DNA from: Rhodocyclales bacterium
GTDB lineage: Bacteria; Pseudomonadota; Gammaproteobacteria; Burkholderiales; Rhodocyclaceae
Assembly (NCBI GenBank): GCA_028292505.1
Contig: JAQGMF010000054.1
Location: 1 to 64,000, forward strand
DNA length: 64,000 nucleotides
Direction: 5' to 3'
Positions within the stretch are counted from its first letter, which is position 1. Each line of letters starts with the position of its first letter. The position numbers and the translations under genes were made by a program. Below the pieces are notes generated by a model. That model made no database searches. It was not told the origin of the DNA and saw only the letters and a program-made list of their open reading frames with translations. Positions 8,971 through 17,282 of this stretch are shown piece after piece.

Positions 8971-10059
8971 ATGAGCAACGTCGTAGCCAGCAGTGCCTAT
9001 GCGCAATCGAACGATTGGCGACTGGCGCTGGAGCATGCCATCCATCGCCTGCAGCGTATCGACGGTGCCAATCTCGGCTTCGTCTACATCTCCGATCGCT
9101 TCACGGCAAACTGCGACGCCATTCTCGAGCGCCTGCGCGCTGCCACGCCGGTGCGCCACTGGGTAGGTGCCAGCGGCATCGGTGTGCTCGGCTCGGAACA
9201 AGCGGAACTCGATGCGCCTGGCATATCGCTGATGCTTTGCCGCCTGCCCAAGGACAGCTTCCGCGTCTTTTCCGGCCGCGCTCCTTTACCACGCGATTTC
9301 GCCGCGTATGGCGCGATCGTACACGGCGATCCGGCTACGCCGGACATGAGCGACCTAGTGCAAGACATGGCCAGCAAGGTCAAGGCAGGCAGCATCAGTG
9401 GCGGGCTTGCGAGTGCACGCCAACAGCCGATCCAGATTGCCGACACGACACTGAGCGGCGGCATGTCAGGCGTCGCTTTCGACGAACGCATCCGACTGCT
9501 CACCGGCGTTAGCCAGGGCTGCCTGCCGCTGCCCGGCGGCTGGCGCGTCACGGATGCCGATGAACATGTCATCACCGAACTGGACGGCCGCCCTGCTCTA
9601 CAGGTTTTCCGCGAAGCTGCCGGCCCGGCGCTTGGCGCCGATCTGCGTCGCGCGACACGCAACCTGCGCATCGGCCTGACCGATGCCGAGCAGGACAGAC
9701 GCATGTTCACGGTGCGCAACATCGTCGGCATCGACCTGCGTCGCGGCCATCTCACCATCAACGACCATGTCACCGAAGGGCAGCACGTCGTCTTCGTGCG
9801 GCAGGACGCCGACAGCGCCTCCGAAGATTTCCGCCAGATGCTGCAGCGCCTGCTGCAGGCCTGCCCGGAGCCGCCCGTGTGCGGCATCTACATCAGTTGC
9901 AGCGGCCGCGGTGGCGCGCTGTTCGACAGTGACAACAGCGAAGTGGCGATGATCGCCGAAGTCTTCGACAACCTGCCGCTGGCGGGTTTCTTCTCCGCCG
10001 GGGAAATCGCTGGCGACCGGCTTTACGGCTTTACCGGCACACTCACCCTTTTCTTCTGA
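8971..10059 (+). CDS. FIST N/C-domain signal-transduction protein
   Basis: A 362-residue soluble protein with both halves of the FIST family. The N-terminal half has NLGFVYISDRF, VRHWVGASGIGVLG and the C-terminal half has CGIYISCSGRGGALF, EVFDNLPLAGFFSAGEIAG and a final GFTGTLTLFF. FIST domains are predicted small-ligand sensors, often tied to kinases or chemotaxis proteins. Here the protein stands alone, 19 bases after phaM and 35 bases before the phosphomannomutase gene, so it may be read from the same transcript. The ligand is unknown. Confidence 0.85.
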   Translation: MSNVVASSAYAQSNDWRLALEHAIHRLQRIDGANLGFVYISDRFTANCDAILERLRAATPVRHWVGASGIGVLGSEQAELDAPGISLMLCRLPKDSFRVFSGRAPLPRDFAAYGAIVHGDPATPDMSDLVQDMASKVKAGSISGGLASARQQPIQIADTTLSGGMSGVAFDERIRLLTGVSQGCLPLPGGWRVTDADEHVITELDGRPALQVFREAAGPALGADLRRATRNLRIGLTDAEQDRRMFTVRNIVGIDLRRGHLTINDHVTEGQHVVFVRQDADSASEDFRQMLQRLLQACPEPPVCGIYISCSGRGGALFDSDNSEVAMIAEVFDNLPLAGFFSAGEIAGDRLYGFTGTLTLFF

Positions 10060-10094
10060 CTCTCAACATCCCATCATCATAACGAGCGCTTACC

Positions 10095-11468
10095 ATGACG
10101 CAACCCGCTGCAGAAATCTTCAAGGCCTACGACATCCGTGGCATCGTCGACAAGAGTCTGACGGTTGAAACCGTTCGCGCCATCGGCCACGCGCTGGGTT
10201 CCGAAGCCAAGGCGCGTGCGCAAAAGACCATCGTCATCGGGCGCGACGGGCGTCACTCCGGGCCAGCTTTCGCGCAAGCACTCGCTGCCGGCATCAATGC
10301 CGCTGGCATAGACGTGATCGATATCGGTTGCGTCGCCACACCGATCACCTACTTCGCCGCCTATCACCTCGACACCCATAGCTGCGTATCGATTACCGGC
10401 AGCCACAATCCGCCGGAATACAACGGCCTGAAAATGGTGCTCGGCGGTCAGACGCTTTATGGTGCGATGATCCAGGATCTGCGTCGTCGCATCATCGAGA
10501 ACGATCTGACCCAAGGCAGTGGCACGCTGACGCACACTGACGTGCGTGGCGCCTACATCGAGCGCATCGTGTCCGACGTAAAACTCGCGCGGCCGATGAA
10601 GATCGTGCTCGACAGTGGCAATGGCGTGGCCGGCAATACCGCTCCGGAACTGTATAAAAAACTCGGCTGCGAACTGATTGAATTGTTTTCGGAAGTTGAC
10701 GGTGATTTCCCGAACCATCATCCCGATCCGTCCAAGCCCGAAAACCTCGAAGATGTCATTCACGCGCTGAAAACTTCGGATGCGGAAATAGGTCTGGCTT
10801 TCGACGGCGACGGCGACCGCCTCGGCGTCGTCACGAAAGATGGCGAGATCATCTACCCCGACCGTCAGCTCATGCTCTTCGCCGCCGACGTGCTGTCACG
10901 TGTGCCCGGTGGCCAGATCATCTACGACGTCAAATGCACACGTAATCTCGCCACCTGGGTGCGCAAGCATGGCGGCGTGCCGTTGATGTGGAACACCGGT
11001 CACGCACTGGTCAAGGCCAAGCTGCGCGAAACCGGCGCCCCGCTGGCCGGCGAAATGAGCGGACATATGTTCTTCAAGGAGCGCTGGTACGGCTTTGACG
11101 ATGGCCTCTACACGGGCGTGCGCCTGCTCGAAATTCTGTCGCGCAGCCCTGATGCCAATGCCATACTCAAGGCTCTGCCCGATGCCGTGAGCACACCGGA
11201 ACTCAATATCAAGATGGCCGAAGGCGAGCCGGTTCAGCTCGTCGAAAAACTCAAGGCCGCGTCGTTCGACGGCGAGGTGGAGCGCATCACCATCGATGGC
11301 CTGCGTGTCGAATATGCCGATGGCTTTGGCCTGGCGCGCTCGTCGAACACGACGCCAGTCGTGGTGCTGCGCTTCGAGGCTGATGATGCGGCAGCCTTGT
11401 CACGCATCCAGCAGGATTTTCGGCGTGCGTTGCATGAGGCCTGGCCGGGCGTGAACCTGCCGTTTTGA
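10095..11468 (+). CDS. Phosphomannomutase/phosphoglucomutase
   Basis: A 457-residue enzyme of the alpha-D-phosphohexomutase family (AlgC/ManB type). It interconverts hexose 1- and 6-phosphates for nucleotide-sugar and exopolysaccharide synthesis. The catalytic phosphoserine loop is TGSHNPPEYNG (about 101-111), the metal-binding loop is DGDGDRLG (about 237-244), and the sugar- and phosphate-binding loops are GEMSGHMFF and RSSNTTPVVVLRFEA. Length agrees with the family. It ends 22 bases before a dispersed palindromic repeat and faces the convergent isocitrate lyase gene. Confidence 0.93.
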   Translation: MTQPAAEIFKAYDIRGIVDKSLTVETVRAIGHALGSEAKARAQKTIVIGRDGRHSGPAFAQALAAGINAAGIDVIDIGCVATPITYFAAYHLDTHSCVSITGSHNPPEYNGLKMVLGGQTLYGAMIQDLRRRIIENDLTQGSGTLTHTDVRGAYIERIVSDVKLARPMKIVLDSGNGVAGNTAPELYKKLGCELIELFSEVDGDFPNHHPDPSKPENLEDVIHALKTSDAEIGLAFDGDGDRLGVVTKDGEIIYPDRQLMLFAADVLSRVPGGQIIYDVKCTRNLATWVRKHGGVPLMWNTGHALVKAKLRETGAPLAGEMSGHMFFKERWYGFDDGLYTGVRLLEILSRSPDANAILKALPDAVSTPELNIKMAEGEPVQLVEKLKAASFDGEVERITIDGLRVEYADGFGLARSSNTTPVVVLRFEADDAAALSRIQQDFRRALHEAWPGVNLPF

Positions 11469-11490
11469 GGACGGGCACAGTCCACGAGCA

Positions 11491-11573
11491 CCGTCATTCC
11501 CGCGAAAGCGGGAATCCACTTGATGGCATCCATCTCACGTAGCAGTGGATTCCCGTTTTCGCGGGAATGACGG
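11491..11573. repeat. Dispersed 83-bp palindromic repeat, copy 1
   Basis: Starts CCGTCATTCCCGCGAAAGCG and ends with the inverted complement, with one arm change (GTTTTC for GCTTTC). The middle carries TCCACTTGATGGC and CACGTAGCAGTGGA, so a second internal pairing is possible. The same element occurs at 25741-25823 and 59219-59307. It lies between two convergent genes. Confidence 0.9.
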
Positions 11574-11582
11574 CGCAACAAA

Positions 11583-11614
11583 AGAAAGGCCGCGACATTC
11601 GTCGCGGCCTTTCT
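11583..11614 (-). terminator. Intrinsic terminator of aceA
   Basis: A 14-bp stem (AGAAAGGCCGCGAC, loop ATTC, then its complement) lies 20 bases beyond the aceA stop. Read on the minus strand the stem is followed by TTTGTTG. It may serve the convergent phosphomannomutase too. Confidence 0.8.
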
Positions 11615-11633
11615 GCTTATGACATTTGCAAAC

Positions 11634-12935
11634 TCAGTGCTTGTCGAAGAACTGCTCGTCCTCGGTCGAGCCGCCCAACGCCGTCGTGGAAGACTGTCCA
11701 CCTTCGATAACCTGCGTCACCGCGTCGAAATAACCAGTGCCCACTTCGCGCTGATGCTTCACCGCTGTGAAGCCCCGCTCGGCCGCGGCAAACTCCGCTT
11801 GCTGCAGTTCGACGAAAGCCGTCATGTTGTGGCGCGCATAACCGTAGGCAAGGTCGAACATGCCGTAGTTGAGGCTGTGGAAACCCGCCAGCGTGATGAA
11901 CTGGTACTTGTAACCCATCGCCCCTAGCTCGCGCTGGAACTTCGCAATGGTGGCGTCATCGAGGTTCTTCTTCCAGTTGAACGAGGGCGAGCAGTTATAT
12001 GCCAACATCTTGCCGGGGAATTCTCTGTGGATCGCATCCGCAAACGCCTTGGCATACGCCAGATCCGGCTTGCCAGTTTCACACCAAACGAGGTCGGCCC
12101 ACGGCGCATAAGCCAGGCCGCGCGACACAGCTTGCGCCAGACCGGGTTTGGTCCGGTAGAAACCCTCCATGGTCCGCTCGCCCGTGCAGTGCGACTTGTC
12201 ATTGTCATCGACGTCGGACGTGATGAGATCGGCCGCTTCCGCATCGGTGCGCGCCACCAGCACCGTCGGCACGCCGAGCACATCGGCGGCGAGCCGCGCA
12301 GCAACGAGTTTGGCGACCGCTTCGCGCGTCGGCACCAACACCTTGCCGCCCATGTGGCCGCACTTCTTGACGGATGCAAGCTGATCCTCGAAGTGCACAC
12401 CCGCAGCGCCTGCATCGATCATCGCCTTCATGAGTTCGAAGGCATTCAACACGCCGCCGAAACCGGCTTCGGCATCGGCGACGATGGGCGCGAAATAATC
12501 GACGTATCCCTCGTCGCCCTCGTTCTTGCCTTCCGACCACTGAATCTGGTCGGCGCGTGTGAAGGTATTGTTGATCCGCCGCACGACAGCGGGCACCGAG
12601 TTGACCGGATAGAGCGATTGATCCGGATACATCTCGCCCGCGACGTTGGCGTCGCCGGCCACCTGCCAGCCGGAAAGGTAGATGGCTTTGAGGCCCGCTT
12701 TGACCTGCTGCATGGCCTGATTGCCGGTGAGTGCCCCCAAAGCATTGATGAAGGGTTCGGTGTTGAGCAGCTTCCACAGCTTTTCGGCACCGCGCTTTGC
12801 CAGCGTATGCTCAACGAGTAATGAACCACGCAGGCTCACCACCTCTTCAGCGCTGTAACTGCGTTTGATGCCCTTCCAGCGTGGGTTCTCCGCCCAATCC
12901 TTCTTCAATATTTCAGCTTGTTGCGCACGCTTCAT
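11634..12935 (-). CDS. aceA: Isocitrate lyase
   Basis: A 433-residue enzyme, the standard bacterial length. It cleaves isocitrate to glyoxylate and succinate, the first step of the glyoxylate shunt needed for growth on acetate and fatty acids. The active-site signature [10 protein letters not shown] is near residue 190, and [12 protein letters not shown] and VWCETGKPD are characteristic. The ATG at 12935 is chosen because AGGAGTG lies five bases before it; an upstream in-frame ATG at 12953 lacks such a site. Malate synthase is not in the window. A good promoter lies at 13000-13028. Confidence 0.96.
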   Translation of the reverse strand: MKRAQQAEILKKDWAENPRWKGIKRSYSAEEVVSLRGSLLVEHTLAKRGAEKLWKLLNTEPFINALGALTGNQAMQQVKAGLKAIYLSGWQVAGDANVAGEMYPDQSLYPVNSVPAVVRRINNTFTRADQIQWSEGKNEGDEGYVDYFAPIVADAEAGFGGVLNAFELMKAMIDAGAAGVHFEDQLASVKKCGHMGGKVLVPTREAVAKLVAARLAADVLGVPTVLVARTDAEAADLITSDVDDNDKSHCTGERTMEGFYRTKPGLAQAVSRGLAYAPWADLVWCETGKPDLAYAKAFADAIHREFPGKMLAYNCSPSFNWKKNLDDATIAKFQRELGAMGYKYQFITLAGFHSLNYGMFDLAYGYARHNMTAFVELQQAEFAAAERGFTAVKHQREVGTGYFDAVTQVIEGGQSSTTALGGSTEDEQFFDKH

Positions 12936-13192
12936 GACTGCACTCCTGCTCAAGGTCGATCAAACATTTGGTCCGCCGCGGACCGCCAAACCGATAGTCA
13001 GTATAGGGACGATGCTGCAAAGCAGCAACAGGCCTTTAACAGGCTCACAAAAATTAAATAACTTATAAATCATATAGTTATTCGTATTTTTTACATTGCA
13101 AAACAGCCAAACAGACTATGAAACGAGAAAGTTGCCTGCAATGCAGCAAGACCCAATGCTGAAGCAGGACCGATCCGTTTGTACGAAAAAAA
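12936..13192. other. Intergenic region upstream of aceA
   Basis: About 250 bases with AT-rich DNA at 13045-13110. It contains the aceA promoter, a 13-base perfect inverted repeat at 12971-12983 (GTCCGC C GCGGAC) lying just downstream of the predicted transcription start, and no supportable gene. Confidence 0.5.
13000..13028 (-). promoter_or_regulatory. Predicted aceA promoter
   Basis: On the minus strand TTGCTG (13023-13028) and TATACT (13000-13005) are 17 bases apart. The start codon of aceA lies 64 bases downstream of the -10 box. The GTCCGC palindrome at 12971-12983 would fall at about +10 to +25, a place where a repressor could block initiation. Confidence 0.5.
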
Positions 13193-13212
13193 TGGCCCGG
13201 TTTCCCGGGCCA
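13193..13212 (-). terminator. Intrinsic terminator of clpA
   Basis: TGGCCCGG, loop TTTC, CCGGGCCA: an 8-bp perfect GC-rich stem, followed on the minus strand by a run of T residues (the plus strand has GAAAAAAA just before the stem). It lies 28 bases past the clpA stop codon. Confidence 0.85.
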
Positions 13213-13240
13213 CTTTTCACGCATCGCTTGTTTGCGTTCG

Positions 13241-15523
13241 TCAGGCGTGCACTTCTTCCAGTTCGTCGAAATGCAAACCGACTTTGCCTGCCTCGTCGAC
13301 ATCGATCGTGACGCGCCCACCGTTGGCCAGACGACCGAACAGCAATTCGTCGGCCAGGACGGAACGGATCGTGTCCTGGATGAGTCGTGCCATCGGCCGC
13401 GCACCCATGAGCGGATCGAAACCCTTCTCGCCCAGCCACGCACGCAGTCCATCGGTGAAGGTGACTTCGACTTTTTTCTCCTGTAACTGCGCTTCCAGTT
13501 GCAGCAGGAACTTGTCGACCACGCGCATGATGATTTCGCGATCCAGCGGGTGAAAGGAGATCGTCGCATCCAGCCGGTTACGAAACTCCGGCGTGAACAG
13601 ACGCTTGATCTCGGCCATCTCGTCGCCGAGCGCTTTGTTGGAGGTGAAGCCCATTGACGATTTCTGCAAGGCTTCTTGGCCAGCATTGGTCGTCATGATC
13701 ATGATGACATTGCGGAAATCTGCCTGACGCCCATTATTGTCAGTCAGCTTGCCGTGATCCATCACCTGCAACAGGATGTTGTAGATATCCGGATGTGCTT
13801 TTTCGATTTCATCGAGCAGCAGCACGCAATGCGGTTTCTTGGTGATGGCTTCGGTGAGCATGCCGCCCTGATCGAAGCCAACATAACCCGGCGGCGCCCC
13901 GATCAAGCGGCTGACCGCATGACGTTCCATGTATTCGGACATGTCGAAGCGCACCAGCTCTATGCCAAGCGTATAAGCGAGCTGGCGTGCGACCTCGGTC
14001 TTGCCGACGCCGGTCGGGCCGCTGAACAGGAAGGCGCCAATAGGCTTCTGCGGATTGCCGAGACCTGAGCGCGACATCTTGATCGCCTTGGCGAGCGCGT
14101 CGATAGCCGGGTCTTGACCGAAGACCATGTTCTTCAGGTCGCGATCCAACGTTGCCAATGCAGCACGGTCGTCGTTGGAAACCGAGCGCGGCGGAATGCG
14201 CGCGATCTTGGCGACGATGTCCTCGATCTCGTTCTTGCCGATGGTCTTCTTCTGACGCGACTTCGGCAGGATGCGTTGCGCTGCACCGGCTTCATCGATG
14301 ACGTCGATGGCCTTGTCGGGCAGATGCCTGTCGTTGATGAAGCGCGCCGACAGTTCGGCCGCGCTGGTAATTGCCGCCGCCGAATACTTGATGCCGTGGT
14401 GTTCTTCGAAGCGCGACTTGAGGCCCTTGAGAATCTCGATGGTCTCGGGCACGGTCGGCTCGTTCACTTCCACTTTCTGGAAGCGACGTGACAGTGCGTG
14501 ATCCTTCTCGAAGATCGAGCGATATTCATTATAGGTAGTCGCGCCGATACATTTGAGCTGACCCGAAGACAGCGCAGGCTTGAGCAGATTGCTGGCATCC
14601 AGCGTGCCGCCGGAAGCCGCGCCCGCACCGATGAGCGTATGAATTTCATCGATGAACAGAATCGCATTGTGATTCTCGACGAGCTGCTTGAGCACGGCCT
14701 TCAGACGCTGCTCGAAATCGCCGCGATACTTCGTGCCAGCCAGTAGCGCACCCATGTCAAGTGAATAGACCTGCGCGTTCTCCAGCACCTCGGGCACGCG
14801 GCCTTCGATAATGCGGCGCGCGAGTCCTTCGGCGATTGCCGTCTTGCCGACGCCGGCTTCACCGACGAGCAGCGGGTTGTTCTTGCGGCGACGGCAGAGC
14901 GTTTGTATGACGCGTTCAAGTTCCTTTTCGCGACCGATCAACGGGTCGATCTTGCCGACAAGGGCTTGCTGGTTGAGGTTCTGCGTATAGCTTTCCAGTG
15001 CACCGCCTGCGCCGGCAGCCTCGCCTTCGCCGCTATCGCCGGACTCTTCGCCGGACTTGCCCGGTGCATGCGAAGGCTGGCTCTGCGTGGGCGCCTTGGC
15101 GATGCCGTGCGAAATGAAGTTGACCACGTCGAGACGCGTCACGCCCTGGCGTTGCAGGAAGTAGACTGCGTGTGAATCCTTCTCGCCGAAAATGGCGACC
15201 AGCACATTGGCGCCAGTGACTTCCTTCTTGCCCGATGACTGCACATGCAGGATCGCGCGCTGGATGACGCGCTGGAAACCCAGCGTCGGTTGCGTATCGA
15301 TTTCGTCCGACCCGGACACGGTCGGCGTGTGTTCGCTGATGAAGTTGGTGAGTTCGCGTCGCAACTCGTCGATATTCACTGCGCATGCTCGCAGCACTTC
15401 TGCTGCAGAAGGGTTGTCGAGCAAAGCCAGCAGCAGATGTTCGACCGTGATGAATTCGTGCCGCTTCTGCCGGGCTTCGACGAAGGCCATGTGGAGACTG
15501 ACTTCCAGCTCTTGCGCAATCAT
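13241..15523 (-). CDS. clpA: ATP-dependent Clp protease ATP-binding subunit ClpA
   Basis: A 760-residue AAA+ unfoldase, matching ClpA length. Residues 1 to about 145 are the double Clp-N repeat that binds ClpS. The first ATPase has Walker A GEAGVGKT (about 222) and [10 protein letters not shown]; the second has GPTGVGKT (about 498) and [10 protein letters not shown]. It lacks the long coiled-coil middle domain of ClpB. A glycine/serine/glutamate-rich linker near residues 150-175 separates the N domain. It feeds unfolded proteins into ClpP, whose gene is not here. Its start codon touches the clpS stop, so the two are cotranscribed. Confidence 0.97.
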   Translation of the reverse strand: MIAQELEVSLHMAFVEARQKRHEFITVEHLLLALLDNPSAAEVLRACAVNIDELRRELTNFISEHTPTVSGSDEIDTQPTLGFQRVIQRAILHVQSSGKKEVTGANVLVAIFGEKDSHAVYFLQRQGVTRLDVVNFISHGIAKAPTQSQPSHAPGKSGEESGDSGEGEAAGAGGALESYTQNLNQQALVGKIDPLIGREKELERVIQTLCRRRKNNPLLVGEAGVGKTAIAEGLARRIIEGRVPEVLENAQVYSLDMGALLAGTKYRGDFEQRLKAVLKQLVENHNAILFIDEIHTLIGAGAASGGTLDASNLLKPALSSGQLKCIGATTYNEYRSIFEKDHALSRRFQKVEVNEPTVPETIEILKGLKSRFEEHHGIKYSAAAITSAAELSARFINDRHLPDKAIDVIDEAGAAQRILPKSRQKKTIGKNEIEDIVAKIARIPPRSVSNDDRAALATLDRDLKNMVFGQDPAIDALAKAIKMSRSGLGNPQKPIGAFLFSGPTGVGKTEVARQLAYTLGIELVRFDMSEYMERHAVSRLIGAPPGYVGFDQGGMLTEAITKKPHCVLLLDEIEKAHPDIYNILLQVMDHGKLTDNNGRQADFRNVIMIMTTNAGQEALQKSSMGFTSNKALGDEMAEIKRLFTPEFRNRLDATISFHPLDREIIMRVVDKFLLQLEAQLQEKKVEVTFTDGLRAWLGEKGFDPLMGARPMARLIQDTIRSVLADELLFGRLANGGRVTIDVDEAGKVGLHFDELEEVHA

Positions 15524-15832
15524 TTACTCTTCCTCCATCACACAGGCCAAAGGGTGTTGGTGCTGCCGTGCAAAACTACTGACCTGCTCAACCTTCGTTG
15601 CTGCTACATCCCGTGGGAATACCCCACAAATCCCTTGCCCGTTGCGATGTACATCGAGCATCACGCGTGTTGCCTGTTCGCGATCCATCGCAAAAAAACG
15701 TTGCAACACGACGACTACGAAGTCCATCGGGGTGAAGTCGTCGTTCAGCAACATCACCTTATAAAGACGTGGCGGTTGCAACTTCGTGCGCTCCGCCTCC
15801 AATATCGAATTCGATTGCTTGCGACTTGCCAT
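15524..15832 (-). CDS. clpS: ATP-dependent Clp protease adaptor ClpS
   Basis: A 102-residue adaptor that delivers N-degron substrates to ClpA. The family core is present: [20 protein letters not shown], and the substrate-pocket region with [15 protein letters not shown] and [15 protein letters not shown]. The start at 15832 gives the usual length; a second ATG at 15841 adds three residues and cannot be excluded. The stop codon TAA is immediately followed by the clpA ATG. Confidence 0.95.
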   Translation of the reverse strand: MASRKQSNSILEAERTKLQPPRLYKVMLLNDDFTPMDFVVVVLQRFFAMDREQATRVMLDVHRNGQGICGVFPRDVAATKVEQVSSFARQHQHPLACVMEEE

Positions 15833-16336
15833 GCGAGCCATTCTAATCGCTTCAATCCAGACTTCAAGGCCAAGTTTCCCGGCCAAAAAACCACTCTTTT
15901 CTCTTGCCGTCTGCTGCTGACTCCTGTCGCCATCAGGTGCATCAAAGGCTATCGGACCCGAAAATTCTTCGTCCGTCTTTACCCGCAGTGCACCATGCGC
16001 CGTCCATCGCAGTCGAGTGGCACATGAATTTGTCGTATTCCTCACAAAACCAATGCTGACAAGCTTTGCCACAGCGTCACTGGTTTAGTTCTAGCAACTC
16101 ATGTGCCGCCCTAAATTCAGACCATTTTCAAATTTGACAATTCATTGTGCAATGCACCATTCCGTTAAAATTCAAGCCTCTTGACGATATTCTGGGCATG
16201 GCGTACAAGCGCGCTGTGCCCAAACGGCGGCCTGTAGGCACGTAATTGGGGCGCTCCGGCAATTCGCCGGATTCCCAGGGTGGTTCAACAGGACGCTTGT
16301 AACCAGGAAATCAAAAAAGAGTCAGAGGAAGAAAAG
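15833..16336. other. Intergenic region between clpS and the cold-shock gene
   Basis: About 500 bases without a supportable gene. It holds the clpSA promoter region and the long leader of the cold-shock gene. The segment 16085-16180 is AT-rich, with TTTGACAATTCATTG and TTAAAATTC. A small hairpin, CCGGCAATTCGCCGG (16256-16270), lies in the leader. Confidence 0.5.
16181..16209 (+). promoter_or_regulatory. Possible promoter of the cold-shock gene
   Basis: TTGACG (16181-16186) and TACAAG (16204-16209) are spaced by 17 bases. This would give a 5' leader of about 120 bases ending at the start codon 16337. Long structured leaders are known for cspA-type genes; whether this one responds to cold is inference. 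Confidence 0.35.
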
Positions 16337-16543
16337 ATGGCAATCGGAACGGTTAAGTGGTTTAACGACGCAAAAGGCTTCGGCTTTATTACCCCGGATG
16401 ATGGCAGCGAGGATTTGTTCGCACATTTCTCCGCTATCACGATGAACGGCTTCAAGTCACTGAAGGAGGGCGAAAAGGTCTCCTTCGATGTACTGCAGGG
16501 CCCCAAAGGCAAACAGGCTTCGAACATTCAGCGCGCCTCGTAA
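16337..16543 (+). CDS. Cold-shock domain protein
   Basis: A 68-residue single cold-shock domain: [18 protein letters not shown] with RNP1 KGFGFI, RNP2-like DLFAHF and the ending [10 protein letters not shown]. It binds single-stranded RNA and DNA as a chaperone. The ATG at 16337 is preceded by AGAGGAAGAAAAG, a strong ribosome site. Leader about 120 bases long, and a terminator directly downstream, so it is monocistronic. RNP2 normally reads VFVHF; here it is LFAHF, a common variant. Confidence 0.95.
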   Translation: MAIGTVKWFNDAKGFGFITPDDGSEDLFAHFSAITMNGFKSLKEGEKVSFDVLQGPKGKQASNIQRAS

Positions 16544-16581
16544 GCCAAACTGCCGACGACACGCTGTCGATGGCACACTGT

Positions 16582-16607
16582 AAGGCCCGCTTCATGCGGG
16601 CCTTTTT
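16582..16607 (+). terminator. Intrinsic terminator of the cold-shock gene
   Basis: AAGGCCCGC, loop TTCAT, GCGGGCCTT then TTT: a 9-bp stem with a T run, 39 bases after the stop codon. Confidence 0.9.
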
Positions 16608-16688
16608 CGTTGCACTCGATCAGTACATGCGGTCGAAAGCCGCTACTTCAAGCAGCGCAAACCAACCCGATGTGAAAGTGCGGTTCAA

Positions 16689-17279
16689 ATGACAGCACGC
16701 ATGATCCTGCTGAACAAGCCGTTCGGCGTTCTGAGCCAGTTCACCGGTGAGCCTGGCCAGCGCACGCTGGCGGAATTCGTCAAGGTCCCGCACGTGTACG
16801 CGGCAGGTCGCCTCGATGCGGATAGCGAAGGGCTACTCTTGCTCACCGATGACGGACGCATACAGAATGAAATGGCCGATCCGCGCCATAAGCAACCTAA
16901 AACCTACATCGCACAGGTCGAAGGCGAACCGGTTGAAGAAGCACTTGTGCAGTTACGCCTTGGCGTCGATCTCAAGGACGGGCGCACCCGCCCTTGCGAA
17001 GTTCGCGCGATCGAAGAGCCTGCCTGGCTATGGCCGCGCACCCCGCCCGTGCGCTTTCGCAAGAGTATTCCTACGGCATGGCTGGAAATCGTGCTTACCG
17101 AGGGACGCAACCGGCAGGTGCGTCGCATGACTGCCGCCGTCGGGTTGCCGACATTGCGTCTGATTCGTGTTGCAATCGGCACATGGACACTGGATGGGCT
17201 CGCGCCGGGAGAATGGCGCGATGGTCTGCCAGCGCCGAAGGTCGAGCGTGCCTGGCGCTACAAAGCGGGTGACGACTGA
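16689..17279 (+). CDS. rluE: 23S rRNA pseudouridine synthase, RluE-type
   Basis: A 196-residue RsuA/RluB-family enzyme without an N-terminal S4 domain, as in RluE, which makes pseudouridine in 23S rRNA. The catalytic aspartate is in AAGRLDADSEGLLLLT (about residue 43-44), and KTYIAQVEG, GRNRQVRRM and IGTWTLDGLAPGEW are family landmarks. The ATG at 16689 is used; another at 16701 would drop four residues. It converges on cphA with only three bases between the stop codons. Confidence 0.88.
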   Translation: MTARMILLNKPFGVLSQFTGEPGQRTLAEFVKVPHVYAAGRLDADSEGLLLLTDDGRIQNEMADPRHKQPKTYIAQVEGEPVEEALVQLRLGVDLKDGRTRPCEVRAIEEPAWLWPRTPPVRFRKSIPTAWLEIVLTEGRNRQVRRMTAAVGLPTLRLIRVAIGTWTLDGLAPGEWRDGLPAPKVERAWRYKAGDD

Positions 17280-17282
17280 CTT

